Under the pieces are notes generated by a model. That model saw nothing but the letters and a program-made list of their open reading frames with translations. It ran no database searches and was not told the DNA's origin. Source: Rhodobacter sp. (GTDB lineage Bacteria > Pseudomonadota > Alphaproteobacteria > Rhodobacterales > Rhodobacteraceae). Taken from it: a stretch of 64,000 bases of DNA. The position numbers and the translations under genes are program-made. The stretch covers positions 124,001 to 188,000 of the forward strand of contig JACKKE010000005.1 in NCBI GenBank assembly GCA_020637595.1, read 5' to 3'. This document shows positions 7,245 through 15,653 of the stretch, one piece after another (within the stretch, counting starts at the first letter, position 1; each line of letters opens with the position of its first letter).

Positions 7245-7295
7245 TGAGTTTACCCACGCCGTGCTTACTATGTGCTTACCGTTACAGTAAGCACA
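7245..7295 (+). repeat. Element-end repeat with 9-bp palindrome (right)
   Basis: The first 40 bases match the stretch before the integrase start at the other end of the island. Two GTGCTTAC boxes are followed by an inverted third copy, making the perfect palindrome TGTGCTTAC (7271-7279) / GTAAGCACA (7287-7295) with a 7-base loop. Position 30-80 bp inside the att site fits recombinase or excisionase binding. It could also act as a terminator-like hairpin after the UDG-like gene, but there is no T-run. Confidence 0.5.
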
Positions 7296-7327
7296 TCAGC
7301 AGGGATCACATAAGTTATTGAAAATAT

Positions 7328-7373
7328 TGGTCGGAGTGAGAGGATTCGAACCTCCGGCCCCTGCCTCCCGAAG
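7328..7373 (-). repeat. Right attachment site within tRNA-Pro
   Basis: This is the second copy of the 46-bp direct repeat, forming the 3' half of the intact tRNA gene. Identity with 424-469 is complete and stops in the anticodon loop, which is a common crossover boundary for tRNA-targeting integrases. Confidence 0.88.
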
Positions 7374-7404
7374 ACAGTGCTCTACCAGGCTGAGCTACAC
7401 TCCG
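7328..7404 (-). tRNA. tRNA-Pro (anticodon CGG)
   Basis: On the minus strand a full cloverleaf can be drawn: acceptor CGGAGTG pairing with CACTCCG, D-arm GCTC/GAGC, anticodon stem CTGTC/GGCAG with loop TTCGGGA (anticodon CGG, reads CCG), T-arm with TTCGAAT, discriminator A and encoded CCA. Length is 77 bases. It is the integration target of the island to its left. The 46-bp repeat includes its 3' half, so the gene was restored by the incoming element. Confidence 0.95.
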
Positions 7405-7458
7405 ACCGTGGGCGGGGATTACCGCGCCGGTGCCGGGTATGCAAGAGGCATAATGCGC

Positions 7459-8448
7459 TCAGCTGTCGGCATTTGCGGCCTCGGCGGCGATGATCACCGG
7501 GCGCGGGGCGGCGACGGATTCGTTGCGCATCCGGGTGCGCTGCACGGGGCGGTTGGCCGAAACGTTGCGCCGCGATTCGCGGAACACGATGTAAAGCCCC
7601 GAGCCGACGATCAGGCCGGCGCCGGCGACGGTCCAGCGGTCGGGCGATTCGTTGAACAGGAGAGCGCCATAAAAGGCCGCCCAGAGGATCTGCGAATACT
7701 GCATCGGCGCGACCAGCGCGGCCTCGGCCCGGCGATAGGCCGAGATCGTCAGCATCATCGCCAGAAGCGCCAGAAAGGCGATGATCGCGACGACCCCCAG
7801 ATGCGGCAGCGCCATCGGCACATAGACCGGGGCCATCAGCACCGCCATGATCACCACATTGGCCATCATCGGATAGAGCAGCAGCACGGCGCTGCGTTCG
7901 GCCCGGCCGATCTTGCGCGAGGTGACGCCGACCAGCGCCGCCGCCAGTGCCGAGATCAGCGCCGAGATATGGCCTAGGGTGATGTCCTGCGCGCCCGGGC
8001 GCAGCACCACCAGCACGCCGATCAGCCCGACAACCACGGCCAGCCCGCGATGGATGCCGACGCGCTCGCCCAGCACGGGGATCGCCAGCAGCGTCACCAG
8101 CAGCGGCGAGGCAAAGAGCACGGCATAGACCTGCGCCAGCGGCAGCACGGTGAAGGCATAGAAGGCGCCAAAGGCCGAGGCGACGACCATCAGCGTGCGC
8201 AGGGTCATCCACCAGGGATGCACCGCGCGCAGCGTGCCGGGATGCGGGTCGCGGATCAGGATCACCACCAGCATCGGGAAGCTGAGCAACCCCATGTAGA
8301 ACATGATCTGAAAGACGCTGTAGGTCTCGCCCAGGATGCGGATCAGCACGTCATGCGTGGCGTAAAAGGCAAAGGCCAGCAGCGCCATCAGCGGGCCGGC
8401 GGGACCGGAGGCAAGGCGCTCCGGGTCGGTCTGGGCAGGGGCGGACAT
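7459..8448 (-). CDS. EamA/DMT-family inner membrane transporter
   Basis: The 329-residue product has about ten hydrophobic segments arranged as two five-helix EamA repeats. The first runs from the FAFYATHDVLI segment near residue 30, and the second from the HISALISALAAALVG segment near residue 165. Drug/metabolite transporters of this family export small metabolites or amino acids, and the substrate cannot be read from sequence. An ATG giving MSAPAQ is preferred to an in-frame upstream TTG. It lies downstream of and in the same direction as the MscS gene with a 67-base gap, so cotranscription is possible. The C-terminal 45 residues are polar and cytoplasmic. Confidence 0.85.
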   Translation of the reverse strand: MSAPAQTDPERLASGPAGPLMALLAFAFYATHDVLIRILGETYSVFQIMFYMGLLSFPMLVVILIRDPHPGTLRAVHPWWMTLRTLMVVASAFGAFYAFTVLPLAQVYAVLFASPLLVTLLAIPVLGERVGIHRGLAVVVGLIGVLVVLRPGAQDITLGHISALISALAAALVGVTSRKIGRAERSAVLLLYPMMANVVIMAVLMAPVYVPMALPHLGVVAIIAFLALLAMMLTISAYRRAEAALVAPMQYSQILWAAFYGALLFNESPDRWTVAGAGLIVGSGLYIVFRESRRNVSANRPVQRTRMRNESVAAPRPVIIAAEAANADS

Positions 8449-8515
8449 GCAGGGTATTCCGGTCAAGGGGCCGCGCCGAGCCTAGCAGTGCGGTGTTGGC
8501 GCTCGCAAGAGGGGG

Positions 8516-9856
8516 TCAGCCGCGTTCGCGAGTGTCCAGCTCGAAGGCCGGCAGGCCGCGGTGGTGCACGACGCGCTGCGGATAGGGGATCTCGATCGCC
8601 TCGGCCTTGAGCGCGTTCCAGATCGCGAACAGCACGTCCGAGCGGTATTTGCCGGTCAGATCCTCGATCCCCTCGACCCAGTATTCCACCGAGAATTCAA
8701 CGCCGCTGTCGGCAAAGGCGGTCAGCTCGCATTCGACGGCATGCTCATCGGTGTCGTTGAGCACGAAGGGCAGGGCGGCCACTGCGGTCTCGATCAGTGC
8801 GGGGACGCGGTTGATGTCGGTGTCGTAGCTGACGGAAAACGCCGCGTCATAGCGGTGGGCCTTGCCGGCGTCCGACAGGTTCGTCACCCGCGAGGTGATG
8901 AAATCCTCGTTCGGCACGACGATCCAGCGGCCGTCGATGGTCTGCAGGATTGCCGCGCGGGCGGTCATCTTGACGATGGTGCCTTCCTCGCCGTTGTCGA
9001 GGACGACATAGTCGCCGACCGTCGTCTGCCCCTCCAGCAGCAGGATCACCCCCGAGACGAAATTCGCCGCGATCTGTTGCAGGCCCAGGCCGATACCGAC
9101 GCCCAGCGCGCCGCCCAGCACGGCGATGGCGGTCAGGTCGATGCCCATGATCGACATCAGCAGCAGGAAGGCTGCGCCGAAGATCACGATCTGGCTGGCC
9201 TTGATCGCCAGTTCCCGGGTGGCGGGGCGCAATTCCTCGCGCGCCTTGATGAAATCCTCGGACTGGCCGTTCGACCAGCGCCCCAGCCAGAACAGCAGCG
9301 AGCCCGAGATCAGCCCGCGCACCAGCGCCATCGCTGTGAAGCGGATGTTGCCCAGGTCGATGATCAGCGCGTTCAGATAGTCGATCGCCGGCCCCAGCAG
9401 CCCGACGAGGTTCAGCGCCAGCACCGGCAGCAGCACGAAGCGGCCCAGCAGGCGCAGGAACCCGTCGTTCAGGATGTCGCGCACGAAGATGCGCGCGGCG
9501 AGCAGCAGGAACAGGTTCTTGCCAAAGGCAATCACCGCGCCTGAGCCGAACATCGAGCGCGTCGCGCCCTCGCCGATGGCCGTCAGCACCCAGGCCAGCA
9601 GCGGCATCATCAGCGGCACGAAGGGCAGGAAGAACCGCCGCACGGTGGCGATCAGGCCGGCCTTGTCCTCGGGCGGGGTCAACAGGCGGGTCAGTGGCGG
9701 GGCCAGGCGTCCGGCGATCAGCCGTGCCGCGACATAGGCCACGACCAGCAGCGCGAATTGCGACCAGGCAGCGGGGCTGGTCAGCCAGTCGAGGGCCACA
9801 TCGCGCCCGGCAGCCCACCAGTCGCGCGCCGTTTCCATCCAGACTGCGGTATCCAT
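8516..9856 (-). CDS. Mechanosensitive ion channel, MscS family
   Basis: A 446-residue inner-membrane channel protein. Five to six hydrophobic helices precede the conserved MscS pore helix (VLGGALGVGIGLGLQQIAANFVSG, near residues 255-280), followed by the beta domain with VGDYVVLDNGEEGTI and VPNEDFITSRVTNLS. It releases solutes when membrane tension rises after osmotic downshock. The start ATG giving MDTAVWMETA was chosen over an upstream TTG. No partner genes are needed, and the DMT transporter follows on the same strand. Confidence 0.92.
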   Translation of the reverse strand: MDTAVWMETARDWWAAGRDVALDWLTSPAAWSQFALLVVAYVAARLIAGRLAPPLTRLLTPPEDKAGLIATVRRFFLPFVPLMMPLLAWVLTAIGEGATRSMFGSGAVIAFGKNLFLLLAARIFVRDILNDGFLRLLGRFVLLPVLALNLVGLLGPAIDYLNALIIDLGNIRFTAMALVRGLISGSLLFWLGRWSNGQSEDFIKAREELRPATRELAIKASQIVIFGAAFLLLMSIMGIDLTAIAVLGGALGVGIGLGLQQIAANFVSGVILLLEGQTTVGDYVVLDNGEEGTIVKMTARAAILQTIDGRWIVVPNEDFITSRVTNLSDAGKAHRYDAAFSVSYDTDINRVPALIETAVAALPFVLNDTDEHAVECELTAFADSGVEFSVEYWVEGIEDLTGKYRSDVLFAIWNALKAEAIEIPYPQRVVHHRGLPAFELDTRERG

Positions 9857-10137
9857 GTCCGACCCTCGCACCAAACCATTCCCAGCCCTCTAGCCGGTCG
9901 GGAACGCGGGTGCCAGCCCCGGGGCACCGCGCGGGGGGCGGAACGGCGGGGGTATGCGCCCCCCCGCCGCCCGCCGCCCCGTAAACCGGCGACACTGGGC
10001 ACGGAACACACGCGACCCGGGCCCAGAGGGGAAACAGAACACTGAAACCCGGGCCGCGCAGGGATATTGCTAAGTTGCAATTGCCCCTCCATTAATGGGA
10101 AAAGCCATCCTGGTTTCCCCCTGCCGAAGGCCCGCCG

Positions 10138-10602
10138 ATGACCCTCTCGAGTATCCAGAGTTTTCTCAAGCACCACACCGAGGCGCTGGTGAAGGACGTG
10201 GGGATCGAGGCGGCCGCCGATTTGTCGGGGCGTTCCAAGGCCAGCCTGAACCGCTACTACTCGGTCCTGCCCGAGCACGAGGACCGCTATATGCCGGTCG
10301 ATGTCGTCGCTGCGCTGGAAGCGGCGTCCAGCTTTCCGCATGTCACGCATGCGCTGGCGGATCTGCGCGGCATCATCCTGGCGCACGACGACCAACGCCC
10401 CAACGCGCCGCGCAGCGGGTCGGTGAATTCCGACGTGATTGCCTTGAGCCAGCGATTTGCGCTGCTGATCTCCGAGTATCAGACGGCGATCGAGGACGGC
10501 ACGATCAGCGCCAACGAGGCGCGGCGGCTGCTGATCGAGACGCTGGCGCTGCAGCGGGTGCTGATCGACATGAAGCTGAACCTCGAACGCGAAGCGACCT
10601 GA
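10138..10602 (+). CDS. Conserved hypothetical, phage CII-like regulator
   Basis: A 154-residue soluble, mostly helical protein. Residues 20-45 (GIEAAADLSGRSKASLNRYYSV) look like a helix-turn-helix, and the overall layout resembles the CII/CP76 phage-regulator type found singly in many Rhodobacterales genomes. A C-terminal helix is rich in acidic and Arg residues. It is alone between the divergent MscS gene and bioM. The 280 bases upstream have a G/C-rich hairpin (ACCCGGGCC copies) and an AT-rich stretch around 10060-10100 that may be its promoter. DNA binding is inferred. Confidence 0.5.
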   Translation: MTLSSIQSFLKHHTEALVKDVGIEAAADLSGRSKASLNRYYSVLPEHEDRYMPVDVVAALEAASSFPHVTHALADLRGIILAHDDQRPNAPRSGSVNSDVIALSQRFALLISEYQTAIEDGTISANEARRLLIETLALQRVLIDMKLNLEREAT

Positions 10603-10731
10603 GGCGGCGCACGCGCGGCGACGCGTTGTGCTGCCGTCACTGGCCACCGGCGCGCAGGTCTTGTATCAGTGCGCGCGATGTTCATGGGGCGCGCGCCGCC
10701 CCGTCTCCAGGCCAGGGCCTCTGCATTGCCG

Positions 10732-11493
10732 ATGAAAGACCTGCGCACAGATCCGCGAGCCGCGGCTCGGACCGCCAGCCGCATCGAACTGTCCGATGTC
10801 GGGCTGTCGATTGACGGGCGCGCGGTGCTGCAGGGCCTGAGCTTTGCCACCGCCGAGGCCCGTGTGGGCATCGTCGGGCGCAACGGGTCGGGCAAGTCGA
10901 CGCTGTCTCGGGTGATCGCCGGGCTGGTCGCGCCGCGCACCGGCCAGGTGCGGATCAATGGCCACGATCCCGCCCGCGACCGCCGCGCGGCGCTGCGCGA
11001 GGTGGGGATCCTGTTCCAGAACCCCGATCACCAGATCATCTTTCCGACGGTGATCGAGGAAATCGCCTTTGGTCTGACGCAGATGGGTCAGCCCCGGACC
11101 GACGCCGCCGAGGCCGCGCGGGCAATCCTCGCGCGGTTCGGTGTGGCGCATTGGCAGGACGCCCAGGTTGCGACCCTTTCGCAGGGGCAAAAGCATCTGG
11201 TCTGCCTGATGGCGGTGGTGGCGATGGCGCCCGGGCTGTTGATCCTGGACGAACCCTTTGCCGGGCTCGACATTCCGACCCGCGCGCAGCTGACGCGCTA
11301 TCTGTCGCATTATGCGGGCAGCTTGATGCATATCTCGCACGACCCGCGCGATCTGGCGGGCTATGATCGGGTGATCTGGATCGACAAGGGCACGGTGCGG
11401 ATGCAGGGCCCGGCGCACCCTGTGCTGGAGGCCTATGTCACCGAGATGACCCGGAACGGAGAAGCCGATGATCTCGCTGACCTCGCCCGTTAG
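10732..11493 (+). CDS. bioM: Biotin ECF transporter ATPase BioM
   Basis: A 253-residue ABC ATPase of the energy-coupling-factor type, powering biotin uptake with BioN and BioY. Walker A is GRNGSGKST, the Q-loop lies in ILFQNPDHQI, the signature is LSQGQKHL and Walker B GLLILDEPFAGLD. The NPDHQ-type Q-loop is typical of ECF ATPases. The ATG chosen gives MKDLRTDP; an earlier in-frame ATG would add 21 residues of low-similarity sequence. It overlaps bioN by 26 bases, and the M-N-Y order is the one known from Rhodobacter capsulatus. No biotin synthesis genes are adjacent, so the host may rely on uptake. Confidence 0.92.
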   Translation: MKDLRTDPRAAARTASRIELSDVGLSIDGRAVLQGLSFATAEARVGIVGRNGSGKSTLSRVIAGLVAPRTGQVRINGHDPARDRRAALREVGILFQNPDHQIIFPTVIEEIAFGLTQMGQPRTDAAEAARAILARFGVAHWQDAQVATLSQGQKHLVCLMAVVAMAPGLLILDEPFAGLDIPTRAQLTRYLSHYAGSLMHISHDPRDLAGYDRVIWIDKGTVRMQGPAHPVLEAYVTEMTRNGEADDLADLAR

Positions 11494-12082
11494 GACGCGC
11501 GCCCATGACTGGCCGGCCGGGGCAAAGCTGGCCGGGCTGTGCCTGGCCAGCGCAGGTCTGTTCTTTGTCACCGACCCGCTGGCGCAGGCGGCGATTCTGG
11601 GGGCGGTGCTGGTGCTCTATGCCCTGCCGGGGTGGCTGTTCCTGGTCTCGGGATTGCGCAAGCTGCGGGTGCTCTGGCCCTTTGTGGCGGTGGTGCTGGT
11701 CTGGCATCTGTGGACCGGCAGCGCCGCGCAGGGTGCGGTGATCGTGATGCGGCTGGTGTCGGCGGTGGCGCTGGCCAATCTGGTGACCATGACCACGCGC
11801 CTCAGCGACATGATCGCCGTCGTGCACCGGCTGACGGCCCCCCTGCGGGTGCTGGGCCTGCCGTCGCGGGCGCTGGAACTGGCGATCGCGCTGGTCATCC
11901 GCATGACGCCGGTGATGCTGGCCAAGGGGCAGTTGCTGGCGCAGTCCTGGGCCGCCCGTTCACCCCGCCGCACCAGTTGGCGGATCGTCCTGCCCTTTGC
12001 GCTGGTGGCGCTCGATGATGCCGACCATGTTGCCGATGCCCTGCGCGCGCGCGGTGGCCTGACCCCTCTGGAGGAGCGTTGA
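11468..12082 (+). CDS. bioN: Biotin ECF transporter transmembrane protein BioN
   Basis: A 204-residue EcfT-type membrane protein that couples the BioM ATPase to the biotin-binding BioY. Four to five hydrophobic helices occupy the first 140 residues, and two Arg-containing coupling motifs follow (WAARS and RARGG), matching the paired Ala-Arg-Gly motifs through which EcfT contacts the ATPases. Its start lies within the end of bioM and its TGA abuts the bioY ATG, so the three genes are translated as one unit. The single short T subunit is typical of the dedicated biotin system rather than the shared-module type. Confidence 0.9.
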   Translation: MISLTSPVRTRAHDWPAGAKLAGLCLASAGLFFVTDPLAQAAILGAVLVLYALPGWLFLVSGLRKLRVLWPFVAVVLVWHLWTGSAAQGAVIVMRLVSAVALANLVTMTTRLSDMIAVVHRLTAPLRVLGLPSRALELAIALVIRMTPVMLAKGQLLAQSWAARSPRRTSWRIVLPFALVALDDADHVADALRARGGLTPLEER

Positions 12083-12640
12083 ATGGAGAAATCCCTCGTT
12101 CTGGTGGCGATCTTTGCCGCGCTGATTGCCGTTCTGGGCCTGATCCCCAACCTGACGCTGGCCTTTGGCGTGCCGATCACCGCGCAGAACCTGGGCGTGA
12201 TGCTGGCCGGCGCTGTGCTGGGCGCGCGGCGTGGCGGGCTGGCGGTGCTGCTGTTCCTGCTGCTGGTCGCGCTGGGCCTGCCGCTTTTGTCCGGCGGGCG
12301 CGGGGGGCTGGGGGTGTTCCTGTCGCCGTCTGCCGGGTTCCTGGTCGGCTATCCCGTCGCGGCCTTTGTCATCGGGCTGATCGTCGAACGCTGGCGCTCT
12401 GCCCCCTTGGGGCTGGTGGCGACACTGGCATCGCTGATCGGCGGCATCCTGGTGACCTATGCCTGTGGCGTCGTCGGGATGATGATCGCCCTGGACAAGA
12501 CCGCGGTCGAGGCACTGGGCCTTGTGCTGATCTTCATCCCCGGCGACGTGATCAAGTCGGTGGTCGCGGGGCTGCTGACCGCCTCGCTGTTCAAGGCGCG
12601 CCCGGCCAGCGTGCTGTCGCGGTCCGATGATCGGGGTTGA
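12083..12640 (+). CDS. bioY: Biotin transporter substrate-binding subunit BioY
   Basis: A 185-residue, six-helix S component that binds biotin with high affinity in the membrane. The family pattern is clear: VPITAQNLGVMLAG near residues 30-45, the glycine-rich GGRGGLGVFLSPSAGFLVGYP near 73-93, and the C-terminal helix with PGDVIKS. The last segment is followed by a short charged tail. Translation starts right after the bioN stop and the end overlaps the nitroreductase start by 14 bases. Some BioY proteins transport alone, but the linked bioM and bioN indicate the full three-part carrier. Confidence 0.93.
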   Translation: MEKSLVLVAIFAALIAVLGLIPNLTLAFGVPITAQNLGVMLAGAVLGARRGGLAVLLFLLLVALGLPLLSGGRGGLGVFLSPSAGFLVGYPVAAFVIGLIVERWRSAPLGLVATLASLIGGILVTYACGVVGMMIALDKTAVEALGLVLIFIPGDVIKSVVAGLLTASLFKARPASVLSRSDDRG

Positions 12641-13304
12641 GGCGCTGCTGGCGCGCCGCCGCTCGGTGCGCGCCTTCACCGGGGCGCCGGTCCCGCGTGA
12701 GACGGTCGCCGCGATCCTGCGCGCGGCCCGTCAGGCGCCGAGCGGCGCGAACCTGCAACCCGGGCGGTTCCATGTGCTGACCGGCGCGCCCCTGGCCGGG
12801 CTGGTCGGGCAGTTGCAGCAGGCGCTGGCCGAGGGCGCGCCGATTGACAAGGACTACAGCTATTTCCCGCAGCCGATGGCGCCCTATCTGAAGGCGCGGC
12901 AGCGCGCGGCGGGGTATGCCCTCTATCAGGCGCTGGGGATCGAGCGGCGCGACACCGAGGGGCGGCGCGCGCAGTTCGACCGCAACTATGCGTTCTTCGG
13001 CGCGCCGGTGGGCATCGTGGTGACGATCGACCGCGACATGGGCGCGGGCTGTTTCATGGATCTGGGCATGGCGCTGATGGCGCTGCTGCTGGCGGCCGAG
13101 GACCGGGGGTTGGGGGCGACCGGGATCGGTGCGCTGGCCAATTACGGGCGGCTGGTGCACCGGCATCTGGCGCTGCCCGAGGATGAGCTGGTGGTCTGCG
13201 GCATCGCGCTGGGCGTGACCGACGCGGCCGCGCCGGTCAACGGCTTTCGCACCGAGCGCGCGCCGCTCGACGACTATGCCCGTTTCGCGGGGTTCGAGGA
13301 CTAG
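12627..13304 (+). CDS. Nitroreductase-family FMN oxidoreductase
   Basis: A 225-residue flavoprotein of the nitroreductase fold. RRSVRAFTGAPVPRE at the front and RQAPSGANLQPGRF (FMN phosphate and ribityl contacts) are characteristic, and GLGATGIGAL near residue 170 corresponds to the second FMN loop. Family members reduce nitro groups, quinones or flavins with NAD(P)H. The real substrate is unknown. It starts inside bioY, so it is part of the bioMNY transcript, which is unusual. Its 3' end overlaps the end of the convergent thiolase gene by four bases. Confidence 0.85.
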   Translation: MIGVEALLARRRSVRAFTGAPVPRETVAAILRAARQAPSGANLQPGRFHVLTGAPLAGLVGQLQQALAEGAPIDKDYSYFPQPMAPYLKARQRAAGYALYQALGIERRDTEGRRAQFDRNYAFFGAPVGIVVTIDRDMGAGCFMDLGMALMALLLAAEDRGLGATGIGALANYGRLVHRHLALPEDELVVCGIALGVTDAAAPVNGFRTERAPLDDYARFAGFED

Positions 13305-14392
13305 CCGCGCAGCACCGCCGCCGTGCCGATCCCGCCCGCTGCGGCGATGGCGGCAAGGCCGGTCTGGCCGGTGCCGCGCAGCCGGTGGAACAGCGCCACC
13401 GCGAGGATCGCGCCCGAGGCGCCGACCGGGTGCCCGCGGGCCAGCGCGCCGCCGTCCGGGTTGACGATCCGCGGGTCCAGATCCGCGCCGCGCTGGCAGG
13501 CGATGGCCTGAACGGCAAAGGCCTCCATGATCTCGGCGCGGTCCAGATCCGCAACCGACAGGCCGGCCCGGGCCAGCGCAGCGCGGATCGCGGCGACGGG
13601 GGCGAGGCCCGGCAGATCGGGCGTGTCGCCCAGCGTCGCGCCGGCGCTCAGGCGCACCGCCGGCAGGCCGAGGCGCTGAGCCATGCGATCCGAGACCATC
13701 ACCACAAACGCCGCGCCATCGGCGGCAACGGCCATGTTGGCGGCGGTGATCGTGCCGTGGACGACCGGCGCGCGGGCGCAGGCGCGCGGTGTCAGATCGC
13801 GGGTGAAGGCGTCGGTTTCCAGCCCGGCCAGCGGCACCAGCCCCGGGGCCGCCACCACACGGGCCCTGGCGTGGCTGGCCTGCGCCCAGGCGTCCTGTTC
13901 GGCGCGATGGATCCCCTGCAGCGACGCCAGCCGGTTGGCGGCCTCGGCCATGTCGGGGTCGCGGTCGGGCCAGGGGGTGAACGGGGCCTGGTCATAGGCT
14001 TCGGGCGGGCGGCCGTCGAGGTGGGTGCGCAGGCGGATCGGGCGGCGTGAGTAGCTTTCGACGCCGCCGGCGATGACCACCTCGTGCAGGCCCGCGCGGA
14101 TCATCGCATCGGCCAGCAGCAGCGCATCCAGCCCGCCCGCGCATTGCCGGTCGATGCTGAGGCCGGCGACGGTCTGCGGCAGGCCTGCCGCCAGCGCCGC
14201 CACCCGCGCCGGGTTGCCACCGGCCCCCAGCGCATTGGCGGCGATCACCTCGCCCACGGCCCCGGGCGGCAGGCCGGCATCGGCCAGCGCGGCGCGGATC
14301 ACCGGGGCGGCCAGGTCGTGCGGCTGAAGCGCCGCAAAGGCCCCGCCCCGTGGCGCGACGGGGGTGCGGCGGGCGGCGACGATCGCGGTCAT
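13301..14392 (-). CDS. Thiolase-family protein lacking the second catalytic Cys
   Basis: A 363-residue thiolase-fold protein. The nucleophilic Cys84 is present in SIDRQCAGGLDALLLA and the His of GGALARGHPVGASGA is conserved. At the C-terminus, where degradative and biosynthetic thiolases have the acid/base Cys in a C(I/V)GGG motif, this protein reads AIAAAGGIG, so that Cys is Ala. It may therefore be a condensing enzyme of altered mechanism or a poor thiolase. It overlaps the acyl-CoA ligase start region by four bases, so ligase and thiolase form one operon (ligase first). Closeness to bioMNY suggests, but does not prove, a link to pimelate or biotin chemistry. Confidence 0.85.
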   Translation of the reverse strand: MTAIVAARRTPVAPRGGAFAALQPHDLAAPVIRAALADAGLPPGAVGEVIAANALGAGGNPARVAALAAGLPQTVAGLSIDRQCAGGLDALLLADAMIRAGLHEVVIAGGVESYSRRPIRLRTHLDGRPPEAYDQAPFTPWPDRDPDMAEAANRLASLQGIHRAEQDAWAQASHARARVVAAPGLVPLAGLETDAFTRDLTPRACARAPVVHGTITAANMAVAADGAAFVVMVSDRMAQRLGLPAVRLSAGATLGDTPDLPGLAPVAAIRAALARAGLSVADLDRAEIMEAFAVQAIACQRGADLDPRIVNPDGGALARGHPVGASGAILAVALFHRLRGTGQTGLAAIAAAGGIGTAAVLRG

Positions 14393-15546
14393 GGCATTCC
14401 CCCGACGGTTTCGGTCAGCGCCTGCAGATCGGGCTTGCCGGCGGCGAGCAGCGGCAGGGTGTCGAGGAACACATAGCGGCGCGGCGCGGCATGGGCGGGC
14501 AGCCCGGCCCGGCAGAGGGTGCGCAGGCGCCCTTCGCAGGCCGGGTCACCCTGCACCACGGCCACGAGGTGCTGCCCGCGCAGCGCGTCGGCCTCGGGGA
14601 TCACCGCGCAAAGCGTCACGGCAGGGTCGGTGGCCAGCAGGCGTTCGACATCCTCGGGAAAGACACTGTGCTCGGCCACGCGGATCATCCGGGTCTTGCG
14701 GCCCTTCAGGATCAGGTAGCCGGCGCTGTCCAGCAGGCCCATTTCCCCGATGCTCAGAAACGCGCCCTCGCGCCGGGTGTCGCGGCTGTCGCCGCTGTCA
14801 TAGCCGTCGAACAGATAGGGGCTGGCGGCCCAGATCTCGCCCGCCACGCCGGGGGCGGCCGGAGTGGTCCCGTCGCGGATGTCCAGAGTCACGCCGGGAT
14901 AGGCGCGGCCGACCGAACCGGCGGGGGTTTGGGGATCGCTCAGGGTCAGGAAACTGGTCTCGGCCGCGCCAAAGAATTCGCGGATATCGGCCGCGGGGAA
15001 CAGCCGTGTCAGCCCTGCCCGCAGGACCGGATCCAGTGTGCCGCCGCCAACCATGACCAACCGCATTCCCGCCCGCACCGCGGTCCCCGCGCCGGCCAGC
15101 AGCAGCCTGAGCTGGCTGGGCGTGGCGTAAAGGACGGTCGCTGGCTGCAACGCCTGCAGCTGATAGCGGGGCGCAAGGCCGGCGAGGGCCCGCAGATCCG
15201 CGCCCAGAAACAGCGCCTCGAGCGTGGCGTAGAGCGTCAGCGAATGACCGAGCGCGCCGAGCGTCGCATAGCAATCGGTTGCGCCCAACCCGAACAGGTC
15301 GCGGTTGACCCCGAAGCTGGCGATCCAGCTGGCCTGGCTGCGGCGGATCGTCTTGGCGCGGCCGGTCGAACCCGAGGTTTCGACAAAGAGCTGCGGTATG
15401 GCGGACGGACGGCAGCCGACCGTGCCGTCCCGGCCCACCGCCGGCGCGCCACCGGCATCGAGGCAGGCAACGAGCGCCGCCAGACCCGCGTCATCGGCGG
15501 GCCAGAGGGTGCTGTCGGGGCTGCGTCGAAACCGGTCGGGCTGCAT
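14389..15546 (-). CDS. Short AMP-forming acyl-CoA ligase (ANL superfamily)
   Basis: A 385-residue adenylating enzyme expected to activate a carboxylic acid with ATP and pass it to CoA. The P-loop-like A3 motif is SGSTGRAKTI, the A5 motif is FFGAAETSF, A7 is IGEMGLLD, and a candidate A10 Lys sits in AAGKPDLQAL. The N-terminal part before A3 is only about 60 residues, so it is shorter than ordinary 500-residue ligases. An upstream in-frame ATG exists but adds a basic stretch with little family likeness, so MQPDRFRR was chosen. It is the first gene of an operon with the thiolase and divergent from the bisC-like gene across 107 bases. The substrate is unknown. Confidence 0.8.
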   Translation of the reverse strand: MQPDRFRRSPDSTLWPADDAGLAALVACLDAGGAPAVGRDGTVGCRPSAIPQLFVETSGSTGRAKTIRRSQASWIASFGVNRDLFGLGATDCYATLGALGHSLTLYATLEALFLGADLRALAGLAPRYQLQALQPATVLYATPSQLRLLLAGAGTAVRAGMRLVMVGGGTLDPVLRAGLTRLFPAADIREFFGAAETSFLTLSDPQTPAGSVGRAYPGVTLDIRDGTTPAAPGVAGEIWAASPYLFDGYDSGDSRDTRREGAFLSIGEMGLLDSAGYLILKGRKTRMIRVAEHSVFPEDVERLLATDPAVTLCAVIPEADALRGQHLVAVVQGDPACEGRLRTLCRAGLPAHAAPRRYVFLDTLPLLAAGKPDLQALTETVGGMP

Positions 15547-15653
15547 CCCCCTGCTTTGGCAAAACCCCGACGCTGCGGCAAGCAGGAAGCGCCCGGTTGA
15601 TCTTTTGCGCGCTTCGGGCAACGCTGACTGCCGCGGGCCTTTCGGAGGGTGGC

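Larger units (their letters stand above)
424..7373. mobile_element. Genomic island integrated at the 3' end of tRNA-Pro(CGG)
   Basis: A 46-bp exact direct repeat (424-469 and 7328-7373) covers the 3' half of tRNA-Pro from the encoded CCA to the anticodon loop. The right copy belongs to the intact tRNA gene and the left one is a fragment, which is the usual footprint of tyrosine-recombinase integration. A related 40-bp sequence lies just inside each end. A decayed integrase sits at the left end. The cargo (AlkB-like, HNH, MBL nuclease, PD-(D/E)XK protein, UDG-like) is visibly less G+C-rich than the flanking chromosome. With the integrase broken, the island is probably no longer mobile on its own. 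Confidence 0.85.
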
